From: Diphasiastrum complanatum
Lineage: Eukaryota > Streptophyta > Lycopodiopsida > Lycopodiales > Lycopodiaceae
Reading direction: 5' to 3'
Length of the DNA stretch: 64,000 nucleotides
Assembly: GCA_029204225.1 (NCBI GenBank)
Contig: CM055096.1
Location: forward strand, 1,398,859-1,462,858
The position numbers and the translations under genes were made by a program. The notes under the pieces are model-generated. The model was not told the DNA's origin and did no database searches. It was given only the letters and a program-made list of their open reading frames with translations. Shown here piece after piece: positions 27,842-39,756 of this stretch (position 1 is the stretch's first letter; every line of letters starts with the position of its first letter).

Positions 27842-28660
27842 ATGGCTACATCAAGTGGATACATGTTGGAAGGCAATGATAGGCTTATCTCAAGTAGCTA
27901 TTCATTGTGGAAAGTGAGGATGAAATCACTTCTTGAAATGAATGATGTTTTGGATATTGTTGTAGGTTTGGAGGAGAGGCCAACAACACAACAAGAAAAA
28001 TTGAGGTATGACAAGAGGGCCAAAAGAGCTCTACACATGATCAAGATGAATGTTACCAATGAACTTCTCAAAAGAGTAATTCATCAAAGGATGCTTGGGA
28101 TTCATTAAGGAAGCTTTATGAATCCAAGTCTACTTCTAGAGTGTTGACTCTAAGAAGGCAAATCTTTCTAAGTTTGCAAAAGAATGAAGAGAGTCCAAAT
28201 ATTTTTATTTTGAGAGTGAAGGCTTTGAATGATGAGTTATCTTGCATTGATGAGAGCATTAAGGAATAGAGCTTGTTCAAGTTATTCTTAATAGTTTGTT
28301 GGATGCTCATGCTAACATTGTATAAAGTCTTGCCATTCAAAAATCTTTGCCAAGTTTGACTGATCTTCAAGAGATCTTGATCAATGAAGAATATAGGCTT
28401 CAAGCAAGAGGTGGATCTTCATCAACATCTCAAGTTATAGAGGAGGCTATGTTCATCAAGGGCAAAATCAAGGGCAAAAGTAAAAGTAATGGTTTAAAGG
28501 GCAAGATAAAGGGGAGGTTTATTCAAATGACAAAAAGAAAGATAGATCAAAGCTCAAGTGCTTCTATTGTGGCATCAAAGGACACTTTGCAAGTGAGTGC
28601 TACAAGAAGAAGAGAGATCAAGGAGACAAGCAAGGTAATCTTACTCATGATGAAGATGGT
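27842..28660 (+). pseudogene. Copia gag with zinc knuckle
   Basis: Starts MATSSGYMLEGNDRLISSSY and stays open to about 28108. After frameshifts the sequence continues ESKSTSRVLTLRRQI, LQEILINEEYRLQARGGSSS and the knuckle CFYCGIKGHFASEC. It is co-linear with the gag at 18836-20391 and lacks that copy's 7-bp deletion near the start. Confidence 0.88.
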
Positions 28661-29270
28661 TTGGATGTTCAAAATTCAAATGATGATGCTTTTGTGATGT
28701 CTTCATGTATGCTTGCTAGTGATGGAGATCTAGATCCATGGTGGATTGATAGTGGTGCAAGCTCACACATGACTTTTCACATAGTGTACTTCACTTCTTT
28801 GTTGGCATATGAAGATGACAAGAAGGTGATCTACACAGCCAATGATGGTGAGTGTGCAATCAAAGGGATTTGCACAATTCTTATTTCTCTCTATACAAAT
28901 AGGAATGTTCATTTGAAGGATGTTTTGTCCATACCTTCCATTACTAAGAATTTACTTCGTGTGAGTCAATTGCTAAGTAAAGACTTCAAAGTTGAGTTTG
29001 ATGGAGATGCTTGCATGATCAAAAGGAAGAATATCTTGATTGCAAAAGGTAAAAGGCAAAGGGAAGTTGCTCAAACTAGATGCTTGTGTTATTGTTAACC
29101 AAGTTGGATTTGCGGCAAGTGAGCTAATACCTATTCAAGAAGTTTGGCATAAAAGGATGGGGCACCTCAACTTCAAGTCATTGGAGGTAATGGCTAAGAA
29201 GCAAGTTGTGATTCGTCTTCCAAAATCCTTAAGTAGCGTCAATCATGTTTGTGAGCCTTGTGCTTTATGA
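28661..29270 (+). pseudogene. Copia protease and pre-integrase region
   Basis: The protease loop WWIDSGASSHMT is intact, unlike the Gly-to-Glu form at 16447-21162. It continues KNLLRVSQLLSKDFKVEFDG and, after a frameshift near 29050, WHKRMGHLNFKSLEVMAKKQ with CEPCAL of the pre-integrase finger. Confidence 0.88.
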
Positions 29271-29319
29271 AAGTCACATAGAGTACCTTATGCTAGATCT
29301 ACATCTAGATCTCCAAAGT

Positions 29320-30135
29320 CTTTTCAAGTTGTACAAAATCACTACAACTAGCAATAGTGGAGCTAAGATGTATGTGACTTTCATTGACGATTTTAGTAGA
29401 TTTTGTTCGATCTATCTACCAAAGAGCAAAGATGAAGTGTATGATGTCTTTGTTAAGTTCAAGAATGCAAGGGAGAACCAATTTTTCACAAGGATCAAGC
29501 GCTGAAGGAGTGACAATGGTGGAGAGTACATATCTGCCAAGTTTAAGGCTTTTTGTGATGAGCATGGGATCAAGAGGGAGTATACAAAACCAAGGACCCC
29601 ACAACAAAATGGAGTGTCCAAGAGGAAAAATAGGACTTTATGTGAAAGTTCCAAATCCATGAGGTTAAATGCTAACCTTGATAAGCCATTTTGAGATCAA
29701 GCTTTGTTGTGTGCTAATTTCTTGTGCAATAGGTGGCCGAGTGCTATTTTGGATGGAAAGACATCTTTTGAGATGCTATTCAAGAGGAGTTCAAGTGTCA
29801 ACTTTCTTAAAACTTTTGGATGCACATGCTATGTCAACATAACTCTTGATGATAGGACCATGGAGGATCCATCTTCAAGGAAAAGTATATTTGTTGGATA
29901 TAGTGAGGTGAGTAAAGCCTACAAGGTTTACATTCCTTCTACTAACAAAGTGATTGTTGGTAGAGATGTTATCTTTGATGAGGGGAACATTCCAAAAGTG
30001 TCTTCAAGCATGATTTCTAAAGTTCTGGATGGATCTAACATTCTTGATGTTGATGTAAAGGATTCTACTTTAGATGGTGATGATGATGGACCTTCATCAA
30101 GTCAAAAGCCAAGGAGAACATCAAGGGAAAGAGAA
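29320..30135 (+). pseudogene. Copia integrase
   Basis: MYVTFIDDFSRF carries the first Asp region; the GGEY segment near 29515 and RTPQQNGV follow in shifted frames; ANFLCNRWPSAILDGKTSFE and VGYSEVSKAYKVYIPSTNKV belong to the C-terminus. The frame then reads DGDDDGPSSSQKPRRTSRER and is cut by the next LTR. Confidence 0.88.
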
Positions 30136-30712
30136 TTAAACTGTTAAAGGCACCTTCGCCAACTTTTTAAGGGCACCTTAAAGTTGTTTTAAAGGCACCT
30201 TTGACTTTTTTTTTGCATTTTCTCAAAAAGTGCGAGAGAGTCAAATTGTTAAAGACATCTTCGCTTTTTGGAGGGCTCCTTCCACTTTCCAATGATACCT
30301 TAAACTTGTTTAGGGCACCTTCGACTTTTTTGCAAAATCCTGAAGAGAGAAAAAAATGCCGAAGGTCGTCTAATTTGAATGAGGTACGTTCCCAAGTCAC
30401 TTCCCAAAATTTGCGAAGTGAGAGAATTTGCGACGTCCTTGTCTGCGTCAACGATCCTGATTTGTTGACCGTATACACTATTACAGTTGTCACAAAAGCC
30501 ATATACTTCCAAGTACAACGACTTTTCTAATTAGGTGACAATCATTCAATGTAATTAATACACAGATGAAATCTATAAATAGATCATGCAAGCACAAATT
30601 ATTGGTTGCTCCATCCATGAGACGTATTATTTTGAGGTTCCCAGTTACGCCGTCAATTTTTGGTTATAATTGCTATTTGATTCAGTGCTTCAGTGTAATA
30701 TAGTAGTAGCAT
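30136..30712 (+). repeat. Left LTR of miniature Copia element (5'-truncated)
   Basis: Aligns with 31768-32317. It starts TTAAACTGTTAAAGGCACC and ends GTGTAATATAGTAGTAGCA. The first ~460 bp of the LTR and the final ~100 bp are missing. Motif array at 30140-30350. Confidence 0.88.
30574..30582 (+). promoter_or_regulatory. LTR TATA box
   Basis: TATAAATAG in the left LTR, matched at the same place in the right LTR (32183-32191). Confidence 0.65.
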
Positions 30713-31289
30713 GTCATGTCTAATCCTAGGATCTCTCATCGGAAAGCATTAAAGAGAGTGATGAGATATATTCAGGTAAGTTTAGATCACATATTATGTT
30801 ACGATGGAAATGCTATCGACCCACTGCGAGGCTACTCTGACTCAGAACCATCTCTACCAGAAATCTACCTTCGGGTTCTGTTTGTATCTGACAAGGGGAC
30901 CGATTTCGTGGAACTCAAGGAAGCAAAAATCACTTGCGCTTTCTTTGACAGAAGCAGAGTACATCGCAGCATGCCAAGCTTCAAAAGAAGTTGTATGGAT
31001 CAGGTTATTACTTCACGACTTACATTACATTCAGTTCAATGCTACCACTATTTTGTGTGACAACTTGAGCTGTATTTCACTGTCACTGAATCCCAAATTT
31101 CATGGCAAATCCAAGCACATAAAAATCCAGTATCACTTCATTCGGGAGAAGTTTTCTCGGGGCAAGTGATCCTTCAATACTGCTCCAAAACAGAAATGGT
31201 CGCAGACATCTTCACCAAAGCGTTTCCCAGGATCAAGCATCAGAAGTTCTTCAGCATGCTGAACTTGACGAAGATACCAAGGCACCAAC
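30713..31289 (+). pseudogene. Copia RNase H
   Basis: MSNPRISHRKALKRVMRYIQ leads into GYSDSE, then in a second frame SRKQKSLALSLTEAEYIAAC, KSKHIKIQYHFIRE and, after a stop, VADIFTKAFPRIKHQKFF. Two frameshifts and one stop. The clade differs from the RNase H at 25345-25900. Confidence 0.9.
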
Positions 31290-31298
31290 CGTGATCTT

Positions 31299-31307
31299 AA
31301 GGGGGAC
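31299..31307 (+). other. Polypurine tract
   Basis: AAGGGGGAC directly precedes the LTR start TGTTGGAAATTAAGCCC. Confidence 0.85.
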
Positions 31308-32417
31308 TGTTGGAAATTAAGCCCATAGTTGTCTCTTTGGTGAATCATAACTTAGACAGCCAATAATTTGAAGAACATCTACAACGAGCTTCCGACTGAT
31401 CTCTAGAAAAGGGTAACCAATCCTATTATAATTTCAAGTTCAGATGGTAAGTTTAATAACTTGAAGTTATTGAAGACTTGGCCATCTTCAAAGGTTTCCA
31501 CAAACTTGCATTTATAATACGTTTGCAGATTTATATTACTTTTTGAACAGTCTGCAGAAATACGCTAAGTGTCGCACAATTTGTATTTTTTGCACTTTCC
31601 CAAAAACTGCAACACTTGCCTTCGACTTCTTCCGTTCAACTATTTTGAAGAAGTCAACTTGTTCACAGTTCAACAGTTTAACTATTTTTCAACACCTTTG
31701 GGTTTTTCACAATTTCCCGATAAATGCGAAGAAAGATGAATTCGAGAAAGTCCTCTATTTTTAAGGGTTAAACTGTTAAAGGCACCTTCGCCAACTTTTT
31801 AAGGGCACCTTAAAGTTGTTTTAAAGGCACATTCGGCTTTTTCGCATTTTTCCGAAAAGTGCAAGAAAGTCAAACTGTTAAAGACATCTTCACTTTTTGG
31901 AGAGCACCTTCAACTTTCTAAGGGCACCTTGGACTTTTTCGCAAAATCTCGAAGAGAGAGAAAAATGTTGAAGGTCATCTAATTTGAACGAGGTACGTTC
32001 CCAAGTCACTTCCCAAAATTTGCAAAGTGAGAGAATTTGCGACATCCTCATCCACGTCAACGATCTTGATTTGTTGATCGTATACACTGTTACAGTTGTC
32101 ACAAAAGCCATATACTTCCAAGTACAACGACTTTCTTAATTAGGTGACAATCATTCAATGTTATTAATACACGGATGAAATCTATAAATAGATCATCCAA
32201 GCACAGATTATTGGTAGTTCCATCCATGAGACATATTATTTTGAGCCTCCCCATGCCGTCAATTTTTGGTTGTAATTGCTATTTGATTCAGTGCTTCAGT
32301 GTAATATAACAGTAGCACGTTTTTATCTGTGTACAATGTAGATGAATGCTTGTTGTGATTGAATGCACTTTCATCGCTGTTTGATCGCGCTTGATTACTC
32401 ACCCTGATCAGAACACA
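31308..32417 (+). repeat. Right LTR of miniature Copia element
   Basis: Starts TGTTGGAAATTAAGCCCATAG after the polypurine tract and ends near GAACACA. It has the motif array at 31770-31960 and a TATA box at 32183-32191. The right end is estimated. Confidence 0.8.
32183..32191 (+). promoter_or_regulatory. LTR TATA box
   Basis: TATAAATAG in the right LTR at the position equivalent to 30574. Confidence 0.65.
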
Positions 32418-32599
32418 GACGTCTATGAATCCTCAGTTTTTGATCAGACGATGGCTGTCTTTGACGCCTGAGGAACTCACGATATCATACTGTTCTCAAC
32501 CATACTTCACATTGAATCCGATTTCTAGTAATACTACACACAAACTATCTCTTATCTCTTCGGTGGACTGTACTCTTGCTTCTGAGAGAATGAATGAAT

Positions 32600-33250
32600 T
32601 TTTAAGATCTTGTTACACATATTGTTCGCATATGTAGTAGCCTACAATCTGAATATCCATATTATAGACGAGAAGACAACATTTCTGCATGGAGATTTGA
32701 AGGAAAAAATCTACATGGACCTGCCGGCAGGTTTTACCTGCGATTCATTTAGACTATGCCTGCAGGATGCGCAAGAGCATCTATGGATTAAAACAGTCCA
32801 CAAGACAATGGTACAAGAAGAAGGATCACACACTTAGATCCTTGGGTTTCCAGCCTCTTATAGTCGATTATAACGTCCATGTAAAGATCATATATGATGA
32901 AATTATTATCATTGGTGTCTACGTTGATGACATCTTGATTCTATCAAGAAGCGACACTCTAATCGCACAAGTGAAAGAAGATACTTCAAAGCACTTTGAG
33001 ATATCAAATCTAGGAGAAGCAAAATGCTACCTAGGCTTGCAAATTCGCAGAAAACTTGAAGGTAGAAAATCATATTTACACCAGTCGAGATACGTTCAGA
33101 GGATCATTGATGACTTTGGTATGACAGATTGCAAGGAAGTAAACACTCCAATGATTTTTGGCACAATGCTGACAAATCAGGATTGTCCCAGAGACGATGT
33201 AGAGCGGGAAGCTATGCTGCAAAGGCCTTATAGAAGGCTTATAATTGTTA
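32600..33250 (+). pseudogene. Copia reverse transcriptase fragment
   Basis: Reads AYNLNIHIIDEKTTFLHGDL, SIYGLKQSTRQWYKKKDHTL, VYVDDILILSRSDTLIAQVK with the YVDD box, then EAKCYLGLQI and ends at the PYRRLI motif near 33240. Same family as 25916-26640 but on the plus strand. Cut on the right by sequence of another element. Confidence 0.9.
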
Positions 33251-34310
33251 CAAACTTGATGGAATTGAAACATAAGCCTCTACCCATCAATTTACAGGTC
33301 TGATAACTTGATGGAAAGTAAAAAGAAATACAAATCATGCTGTAAAAAATCCATAATGATCCCCTTATGGATTTAGAGAAATCCACCCCCCAAAATTCAC
33401 CAAAATTGGTCAAATTTTGACAATTTTTGACTTCCTACAAACCCAATTGCTGGAATTCTTGACTCTAACTTCTAGGATAGCTTCAAATGACTATGATTCA
33501 TCTTTTCACAGCATTTTTCTAAACCACATGCAATCCTATTTACAGAGTCATAACCACCCTATTGATATGAACTTGCTGGATTTTGAATTCTACAATCATT
33601 TTTTGTGCCAAAATCATGGAAAACAAGCCAAAATTGGCCACAAAAGATCCTAGAATCAAAAAACATGGGAAGATCCCACATGCAACCTGAATTTCAACTA
33701 CTTCAAAGTGAATTAACTTGCTGGAAATTTCAGATCCATAACTAGTTTTGAATTACACATGCTAAATCCTCCAAAAAGACAACCAAAATTGATTTCCTAG
33801 CACAATTCTCCGTAAAGCACAATGAATTTGAGAGAGATATGGATCATGCAAATTGAAATTGGGAAGATCCACCAACTTGCAACCTTAAACCTCCCCTCGG
33901 ATGAGAATACTAGTTGATCACCACCAAGCTCCAATGAAAAGCACCACCTCTCCAAGTTTGTAAGCCTTGCTCTGATACCACTATGAGGGAAGCTCCTTAG
34001 ATCCTGCTTACAAATCACAAACACAATGATAACACACTATGGAGAAACCACCCAACCAAGTAGAAGCATCCAATCAAACTCTAGAAGTCTCACCCCCAAG
34101 CCAAGGAACAAGAAGCATGAATATAGAGCGAGAGCCTGACAATGAATCCAAAACCATGATGAGGAGTAGGGCAAGTTTGGACCCAATATATAGAGCCAAA
34201 AGCAACCTGGACACATAACCATGCATAGCCCTAAATTCCCTATACATAGATTCACCTAGAATAGAGTCCTAAGCATGGACCAACTATCCATAGAATTGCT
34301 ATTGATAACT
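33251..34310 (-). mobile_element. LTR retrotransposon 5' end remnant (LTR, PBS, leader)
   Basis: On the minus strand an LTR (about 34310-33984, ending GCTTCCCTCA) is followed by a PBS and ~0.7 kb of leader with no coding sequence. A GGCTCTATATATTGG word near 34187 is a good TATA box on the minus strand. The outer LTR end is uncertain and no partner LTR is present. Confidence 0.6.
33969..33980 (-). other. Primer-binding site
   Basis: The minus strand reads TGGTATCAGAGC, three bases after the LTR end CCCTCA. Complementary to initiator tRNA-Met. Confidence 0.88.
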
Positions 34311-35831
34311 CTACACATGCATACACTGTCTGATACCTTGTCTAAACTCCATTTAGTGTGTTCTGGGCCTCACAAGGATATTAGTTACCTTCGGGTCATG
34401 TCCAGTATGATGTGGCATAACGAACAACTTACTTCACTGGAGTACCGTCGTGTATCCAAGACTCAGAGTATACTGTATCCTATGTACTGGTCATGGACAT
34501 AACAACTTGTATCCCAACCTCGTTCTGTTTGTTGCTATCTTTCTTCTCTCTCACGTTTCTGTTGATCCTTTACTCTTGAATGATATCTATCATCGAACAT
34601 ACAATCTTAATTAATATTCTTGGCTTTTTCTTTTTCTAGCAATGCGCTATATTAATCTCCAGGATCAATATGCAAAAGAGCTGATGTTAACCTAGAAAGC
34701 GATCAACTATTTATACTAGTTATGAATGTTGTTTAGGCTTATCCAAATGACAATTGAAGATAGCTGTTTGGTCACAGACCATAATTGGAGCTTCAGCCAA
34801 ATTGTGTTGTCACTTATCCAGTTGAGCTTCTCGGAAACTAGTTGCAAAAACTGTTAGGGCAAGTCGTTAGCTCTAGAATGAGTGGAAACAAGTTTTATTA
34901 ACATTCCATAGTTCGAACACTTTCGATTTGTCGAACTTGATTGTTAGCTGTTCCCGTGTATGTCTACAAACTGTGTAAAAACATGAGTAAAACTACATAA
35001 CTGGGTACATGAATGACTGTAGATTAAAGATCGATTATTTAGATAAGTGTAACTTTCCCAAAAATTATTCGGATAATTCTAACAATGATGACAACCTCTG
35101 TTTTTACAAAATTTAAAAGTGTTCTTTGTTCTTTGAATTTTTGTTGTGGCCGAATAATAGTAATGATTTAGATCAACGCATTACCAAAGTTCCATTGAAC
35201 TACTACACACATCTTAATAGACATTTTCAATTATTATTTTGTTCCTCGACAACGACTCCAAAAATTAGATGGTTGTGGTTCATTGAGTCCAAAAATAAAG
35301 ATTTAACTGTGATATACATGAAATCATTCCCCAAAGAGATCATTTAGTAATGGTAATATACATATATGTCATATGGGTAGTAAAATAGATATAGTGCTAG
35401 TAATTGAAAGATGTTTTAGAATAGGTAGCCAATACCATTGAGTTTATAATATATATGTATTAGATTAAAGATAGGTGGAACAACAATACCAATGCATCAA
35501 TCTTTCACATGTAAATGACTACCATGTATCAATATTGTCATGAATTAATTCAACACTCTATTTTCTTGAAATTTTCGCATAACTTAATACTCCTTTTTAA
35601 ACCTGAAGACGAATGATATTAGAATCTCAACATTCCATTTCATCCGATTGATGTGCTCAATAGATTTACAATTGTACTTTTATTGTAAAACATGCATTTG
35701 CATCAGTATGATCATATTCAATCGATTTATTGAACATTGATCATTCATTCAAAAAAATATACTCTAGAATGACTAGACAAAATGAAACATTCATTCACAA
35801 TACCACAATCGATATGACAATAGAAAGGAAC
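34311..35831. other. Unassigned intergenic sequence
   Basis: A/T-rich, with no coding similarity, LTR end or tandem repeat that I can defend. 35346-35830 is especially A/T-rich. Confidence 0.5.
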
Positions 35832-36119
35832 AAGTATCTCCCTCATTGATTTTTTTTTTTCTCTCGAATAAAATTGACCATAGATTATAGACTTTTTACA
35901 AAATACAGAGAATCAACAAAACTTAAAGAAGCATAAGCTTATCAACCTCTTTAAAGAGGAGTAGAGGGGAGATGTAGAAATCACCATTCCCAAGTTCTCT
36001 ACTATTTCTATCTAACCAAATGTGCCACAAGGTTGTGATCCTAATACATTGCCAGAAGGAATTGGCCTTTCCATCATCAAACGTAATATCATTCAGGAAG
36101 AAGTATCTCCCTCATTGAT
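35832..36119 (-). mobile_element. 5'-truncated LINE with 19-bp target duplication
   Basis: The minus strand of 35851-36100 reads FLNDITFDDGKANSFWQCIR then ITTLWHIWLDRN, the usual C-terminal segment of plant LINE ORF2, followed by ~140 bp and an A-tail (poly-T on the plus strand from 35850). The direct repeat AAGTATCTCCCTCATTGAT flanks it at 35832-35850 and 36101-36119, identical in all 19 bases. This is a textbook 5'-truncated insertion of ~250 bp. Confidence 0.92.
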
Positions 36120-37926
36120 TTTGAAAGAGAGTATAAGGGCTCTTTATAGTTTTGCAACTAGCAAAAACGGTTATAACTATCTAATTCTTAATCTTGAGGG
36201 TCGAGATCGAAATGGCTAAATCGATCTTCAAAGATTTTGAGTACAAAATTGGCATGTAGGATCTCTACAAACACCTATTAAGTAGTAAGGGTAATCTTAT
36301 ACCAAGAATAAATTGATTAAAGAAATGGCAAGTTGAGGCAACATGCATGAATAACGAATTTACCATGGAATAATGACATGCTCGTCTCTTTGTCTCTGTG
36401 TGATTCTCTCCACATGTCATATTTCCCTTCCATTGATCAATTTGAAAATGGCTTTTCTTATTGGCCCACTAAAACCGAGTTATGACTAACAACTTAACTT
36501 GTTGAGCGCAATACAAAGAATCACCTTGGGCCAATCACCTTGAGTTGGCTCAAGGTGAAGCAAGGCTCTTGCCATCTCATGTGACACATGGTGTCAACTC
36601 AATCTCAATATAAAAGTGAGAGAAAGCTCTTATGTGATTCTCTTTAAAGCAATGGAAGTCTTCTTTAATTTGTAAACCATGCTAAAGAGCATGCTTCTAA
36701 AATCAATTTAATAGGATAAGATAAAGAAGAAGAAAGTACAAGATTGCGTGGTTTTGTTTTTACTAGAAATGATTCACTACTTTTTGAGCTGTGAGCCTGG
36801 GTGGGGAGCTCACACCAAAAAGAAAGAGATTATTGGATCTTTGTCACGTTTCTTGGTCCATAGATGTTTTGCTTTGACACGTTTCCAGATCTGAACGCTT
36901 ATGTGGGCTCAAGAAGGAGCAGGTGGCGTGAGTCCATCATCACCCTGTGACACACCGAAAGGGTATTCTCTCTGCACAATCTACAGGGCCGTCAATCTGA
37001 CATGTGAAAATATAATATGGGTTCCCTTGAAGGGCAGCTGTCAAAAAGCTTACTTTGCATTCTGACATTCACTGAAAAGTTTGGCCTTTAGTTTACGCTT
37101 CAAGATGCCGTTAAGGAAAATACTGAGGTAGCTGAGGAGAGGAGGCATAGGGGGGTTCCAGCTGCTTTCCTAAGAGAATGGATGGACGTGGAGTTTTATG
37201 GAAGACCCTTTCAATTGTTGCAGAGCATGACAAATTAAGTGAAGGAAGGATTGTTTACTATTTTTTATGCAAAAAATGGAAAATTTAGAGCTCTTTTTCT
37301 GGGAATCTCTGTTGACAAGTTCTTTCAGATCTCTTTATGAGTAGCAAGTTACTATCTTTCGGTTGCCATTGGCTTTTGGGTCTCCATACTTGCAAGATCT
37401 AATGGCAAGCCGACTTTTTCCCAAAGATTTGTTCAAATGGGGTGTCTTTTTTCTGTGTCTAGATCCTAAAGTTTTGAGCTTTCTGGGAAATTCCCAGCAA
37501 TAACTTACTGAAGGAGTCTTCTGAAAGCTTTGGGAGAATGCTCTGTAGACCACCTATGCATTGAGAAAGAATGGGGTGCAAAAGTAGAGGTCAATATTAT
37601 AGGTTGGGGTAAAGATCTTGGAATGAAAGCTTGGTCAGGATGGACAAGGAAGGAAACTGCATTAAAACAATCCCAAAGATGCAACACTCTTGGAATCAAG
37701 AAGGGCTTTTGTGGGTTTTTTGAGTCCCTTCCATTCATTCTGTTGGCGGATCTTTGAATTCAAGTCCTCCAATGATTAATGAAGTATTTTGTCTTGGAAA
37801 TCTTGGGTAAGTCTTGGAGTCACCTATAAAGTTTTTCTTTGGAGCTTGCAGATCTTGGGTGAAATCAACAAGGGAGAAGGATTCATGAAAATCAGAGCCT
37901 GATTTTCTGTTTGATCTAAGAAGGGC
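36120..37926. other. Upstream region of the SPRY gene
   Basis: No transposon protein is visible. The last several hundred bases presumably hold promoter and 5' UTR. There is no in-frame ATG immediately upstream that would extend the SPRY protein, and I cannot point to a certain TATA box. Confidence 0.5.
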
Positions 37927-38917
37927 ATGCAACCATGGAAGGTGGCTATTATTGCTGTGGCACCAGCCAGTGGCCTGCTGATTCTGATTGTACTACTCTT
38001 CTGCAGGTATGCTGCCCCCAGTGGTGCTGCTCAAAATCCCCCCAGACAAAGGGAAAGTTCAGGCAGACATGCTAGACTGTATATTGAGATGCAGCGCACG
38101 GGGTCAGACAGCAGCAGTTGGGACTATACCGCTAAGAACAGCACTCAAATGCCCAGCATGTGGAAAAATACTGCTTATGTTAAGCCATTTCATTGGGCCA
38201 ACCATCCGGCCCTAATGGCAGATGCATTGGAAAGAGGCTGGACTGCCTTTGCTCTTTCAAGCACCAGCTTTCCTTCCAGTGGAGCATCCCCCAAGCTCTG
38301 GAATACATACACTAAGGCCGCACATAACAAAGGTTCTGTGCCTGAGATCACATGGGAAATTGGGCCTGCAACTGAGTTGATGCAGCTGATAAGGTTCAAC
38401 CCTGGGCTAAGCTCCACAGACGCCCCAGTTCAGATCTTGCATTCTGCATTGCCGGTGCCTGGACCTGCCTTTGGTGCACGCTCCTTTCCTCAAGAGGCCT
38501 ATTTTGAGATTGTTATTCTCGCCGAAGGCAGTGAGCATCGCGCAAGCTTCTCCTATGATTATGCTGAAAATGATGAGGTAACCTTGATCCCAAAGCCCTC
38601 CCCATCTTTGATTCACTCCACCTCAGGAAGTGAAGATATTGCAGGCCATTGTTTGGATGGGTTTGAAGGCAAAGGGAAATTGGAGTCAGGCAGATTATTA
38701 AGGCTGAAAAGTTTTATTGAGAATAGGGGGGCACCTATTGTGGGAGGTAACCAGCTTGGTGGCAGTAAGCCTCAGTTGAATTTGGATGCTGTGAAGGGAA
38801 ATGAAGCCCATGTCATGGCCATAGGTTTAACTATTGAAGCTCCTCAACCCCTCAGCCTTCCAGGCACTTATTGGGGATCAGTTGGTTTTCACTCGGATGG
38901 TCAAATATTCTTAAATG
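37927..38917 (+). CDS. SPRY gene exon 1
   Basis: 991 bp from ATG, ending after the first base of a Gly codon, with donor GTGCGT at 38918. It covers the membrane segment, linker and first part of the SPRY domain. Reading through the donor would give only eight wrong residues and a stop, so splicing is required. Confidence 0.9.
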
Positions 38918-39756
38918 GTGCGTTTCCTAGATCATATGCTCTATAATATTTCTGGGAACTTGAACACACAGTTATGAGTCAAATTGAATCAGGCCGTTTG
39001 AATCAATTCAAATTGTTTTTCCAAATTAGAATTGCTCTAAAGCAAGACAATTCGAAAAAACCTAATATTCAAGAGAAACAAGGCAAAAGTCAATTTGAAA
39101 AAAGAAAAAGCTTTCGTAAAAGTTCATTTCAAAATTCAAATCACTTTGAAGGGCCTTGAATCTTGATTCTTTGTTGCTATGCTTGAACATGCATGATTAT
39201 TGATTTTTTAAAGTTTTCCTTTATTGCTCATTGCATCAGGGAAATCAGTGCTACTTTTTTTGCTTCTTTGACAGGTTATCTTCACATTGAAAAGAGTAAC
39301 CAGTCAAAAAGGATACCTTGGGCAGCAGTAAGCAATACACTGGGGTGCGGCTTCAATCCGCGTACAAACAAGGTTTTTTTCACACTGAATGGAGAGCATG
39401 TGGGAGATTTGATCTGCTCAAAGGGTGAGTTTGAGCAACCTTTGCATGTATCTATTGGCTCCAACTATGATGCAACTGTGATGGTGAACTTTGGACAAGG
39501 CCCTTTTGTATATACTCCAGCCAATAGTCAGAGGACTCCTATTCCAGGCAGCCAGCCTACTCCATCAAGGTCCATTGAATCTGGACAAGGCTACGATGAC
39601 AGTGGTGACCTTTTTTCGATGGGAACGGTGGACTTTTCGAAGATCCTGGGGGAGAGCGAGAATGCAACCTGTCAAGACTTGCAGCATCACCATGCCTTTT
39701 CTGAAGCCGAATCGGAGCTTTTCGAGATTGTTTTGGAAGGACGAAGCTTGCAGTGA
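37927..39756 (+). CDS. Membrane-anchored SPRY domain protein
   Basis: The join of 37927-38917 and 39275-39756 gives 1473 bp, 490 residues plus TGA. Residues about 5-26 (VAIIAVAPASGLLILIVLLF) form a single membrane segment, followed by a basic, proline/serine-rich linker. The SPRY domain covers about residues 295-420, with YWGSVGFHSDGQIFLNGYLH, GCGFNPRTNKVFFTLNGEHV and SIGSNYDATVMVNFGQGPF. SPRY domains are beta-sandwich protein-binding modules. The tail is Ser/Thr/acidic. The intron of 357 bp splits the SPRY domain after a G (ATG|GTGCGT ... TTGACAG|GT), restoring LNG|YLH. No lesions: a complete gene. The partner and pathway are not evident from sequence. Confidence 0.9.
38918..39274 (+). other. 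SPRY gene intron
   Basis: 357 bp, GT...AG, with a T-rich tract (CTACTTTTTTTGCTTCTTTGACAG) before the acceptor. Confidence 0.9.
39275..39756 (+). CDS. SPRY gene exon 2
   Basis: 482 bp beginning GTTATCTTCACATTG and ending TGA at 39754-39756. It holds the second half of the SPRY domain and a ~95-residue acidic tail containing GDLFSMGTVDFSKILGE. Confidence 0.9.

Larger units (their letters stand above)
27030..30135 (+). mobile_element. Ty1/Copia element family 2, plus-strand copy, 3'-truncated
   Basis: A divergent relative of the nested element at 16447-21162, in opposite orientation. It has a partial 5' LTR (about 27030-27347; shared GATTGGTAG and TTTCTAACCAAA words), PBS, a leader with CCCTAATTTTGATTGGATCT, gag, protease, pre-integrase and integrase. 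It ends at 30135, where the LTR of another Copia element begins. Frameshifts lie in gag and integrase. Confidence 0.88.
30136..32417 (+). mobile_element. Miniature Copia element: LTR - RNase H - LTR
   Basis: Two copies of one LTR (30136-30712 truncated at its start, and 31308-about 32417) flank only ~0.6 kb of pol, the RNase H end plus a polypurine tract. PBS, gag, protease, integrase and RT are all absent: the left LTR passes directly into RNase H at 30713. It truncates the Copia element on its left. The LTRs carry TATAAATAG boxes and an array of AAGGCACCTT motifs. Confidence 0.85.
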
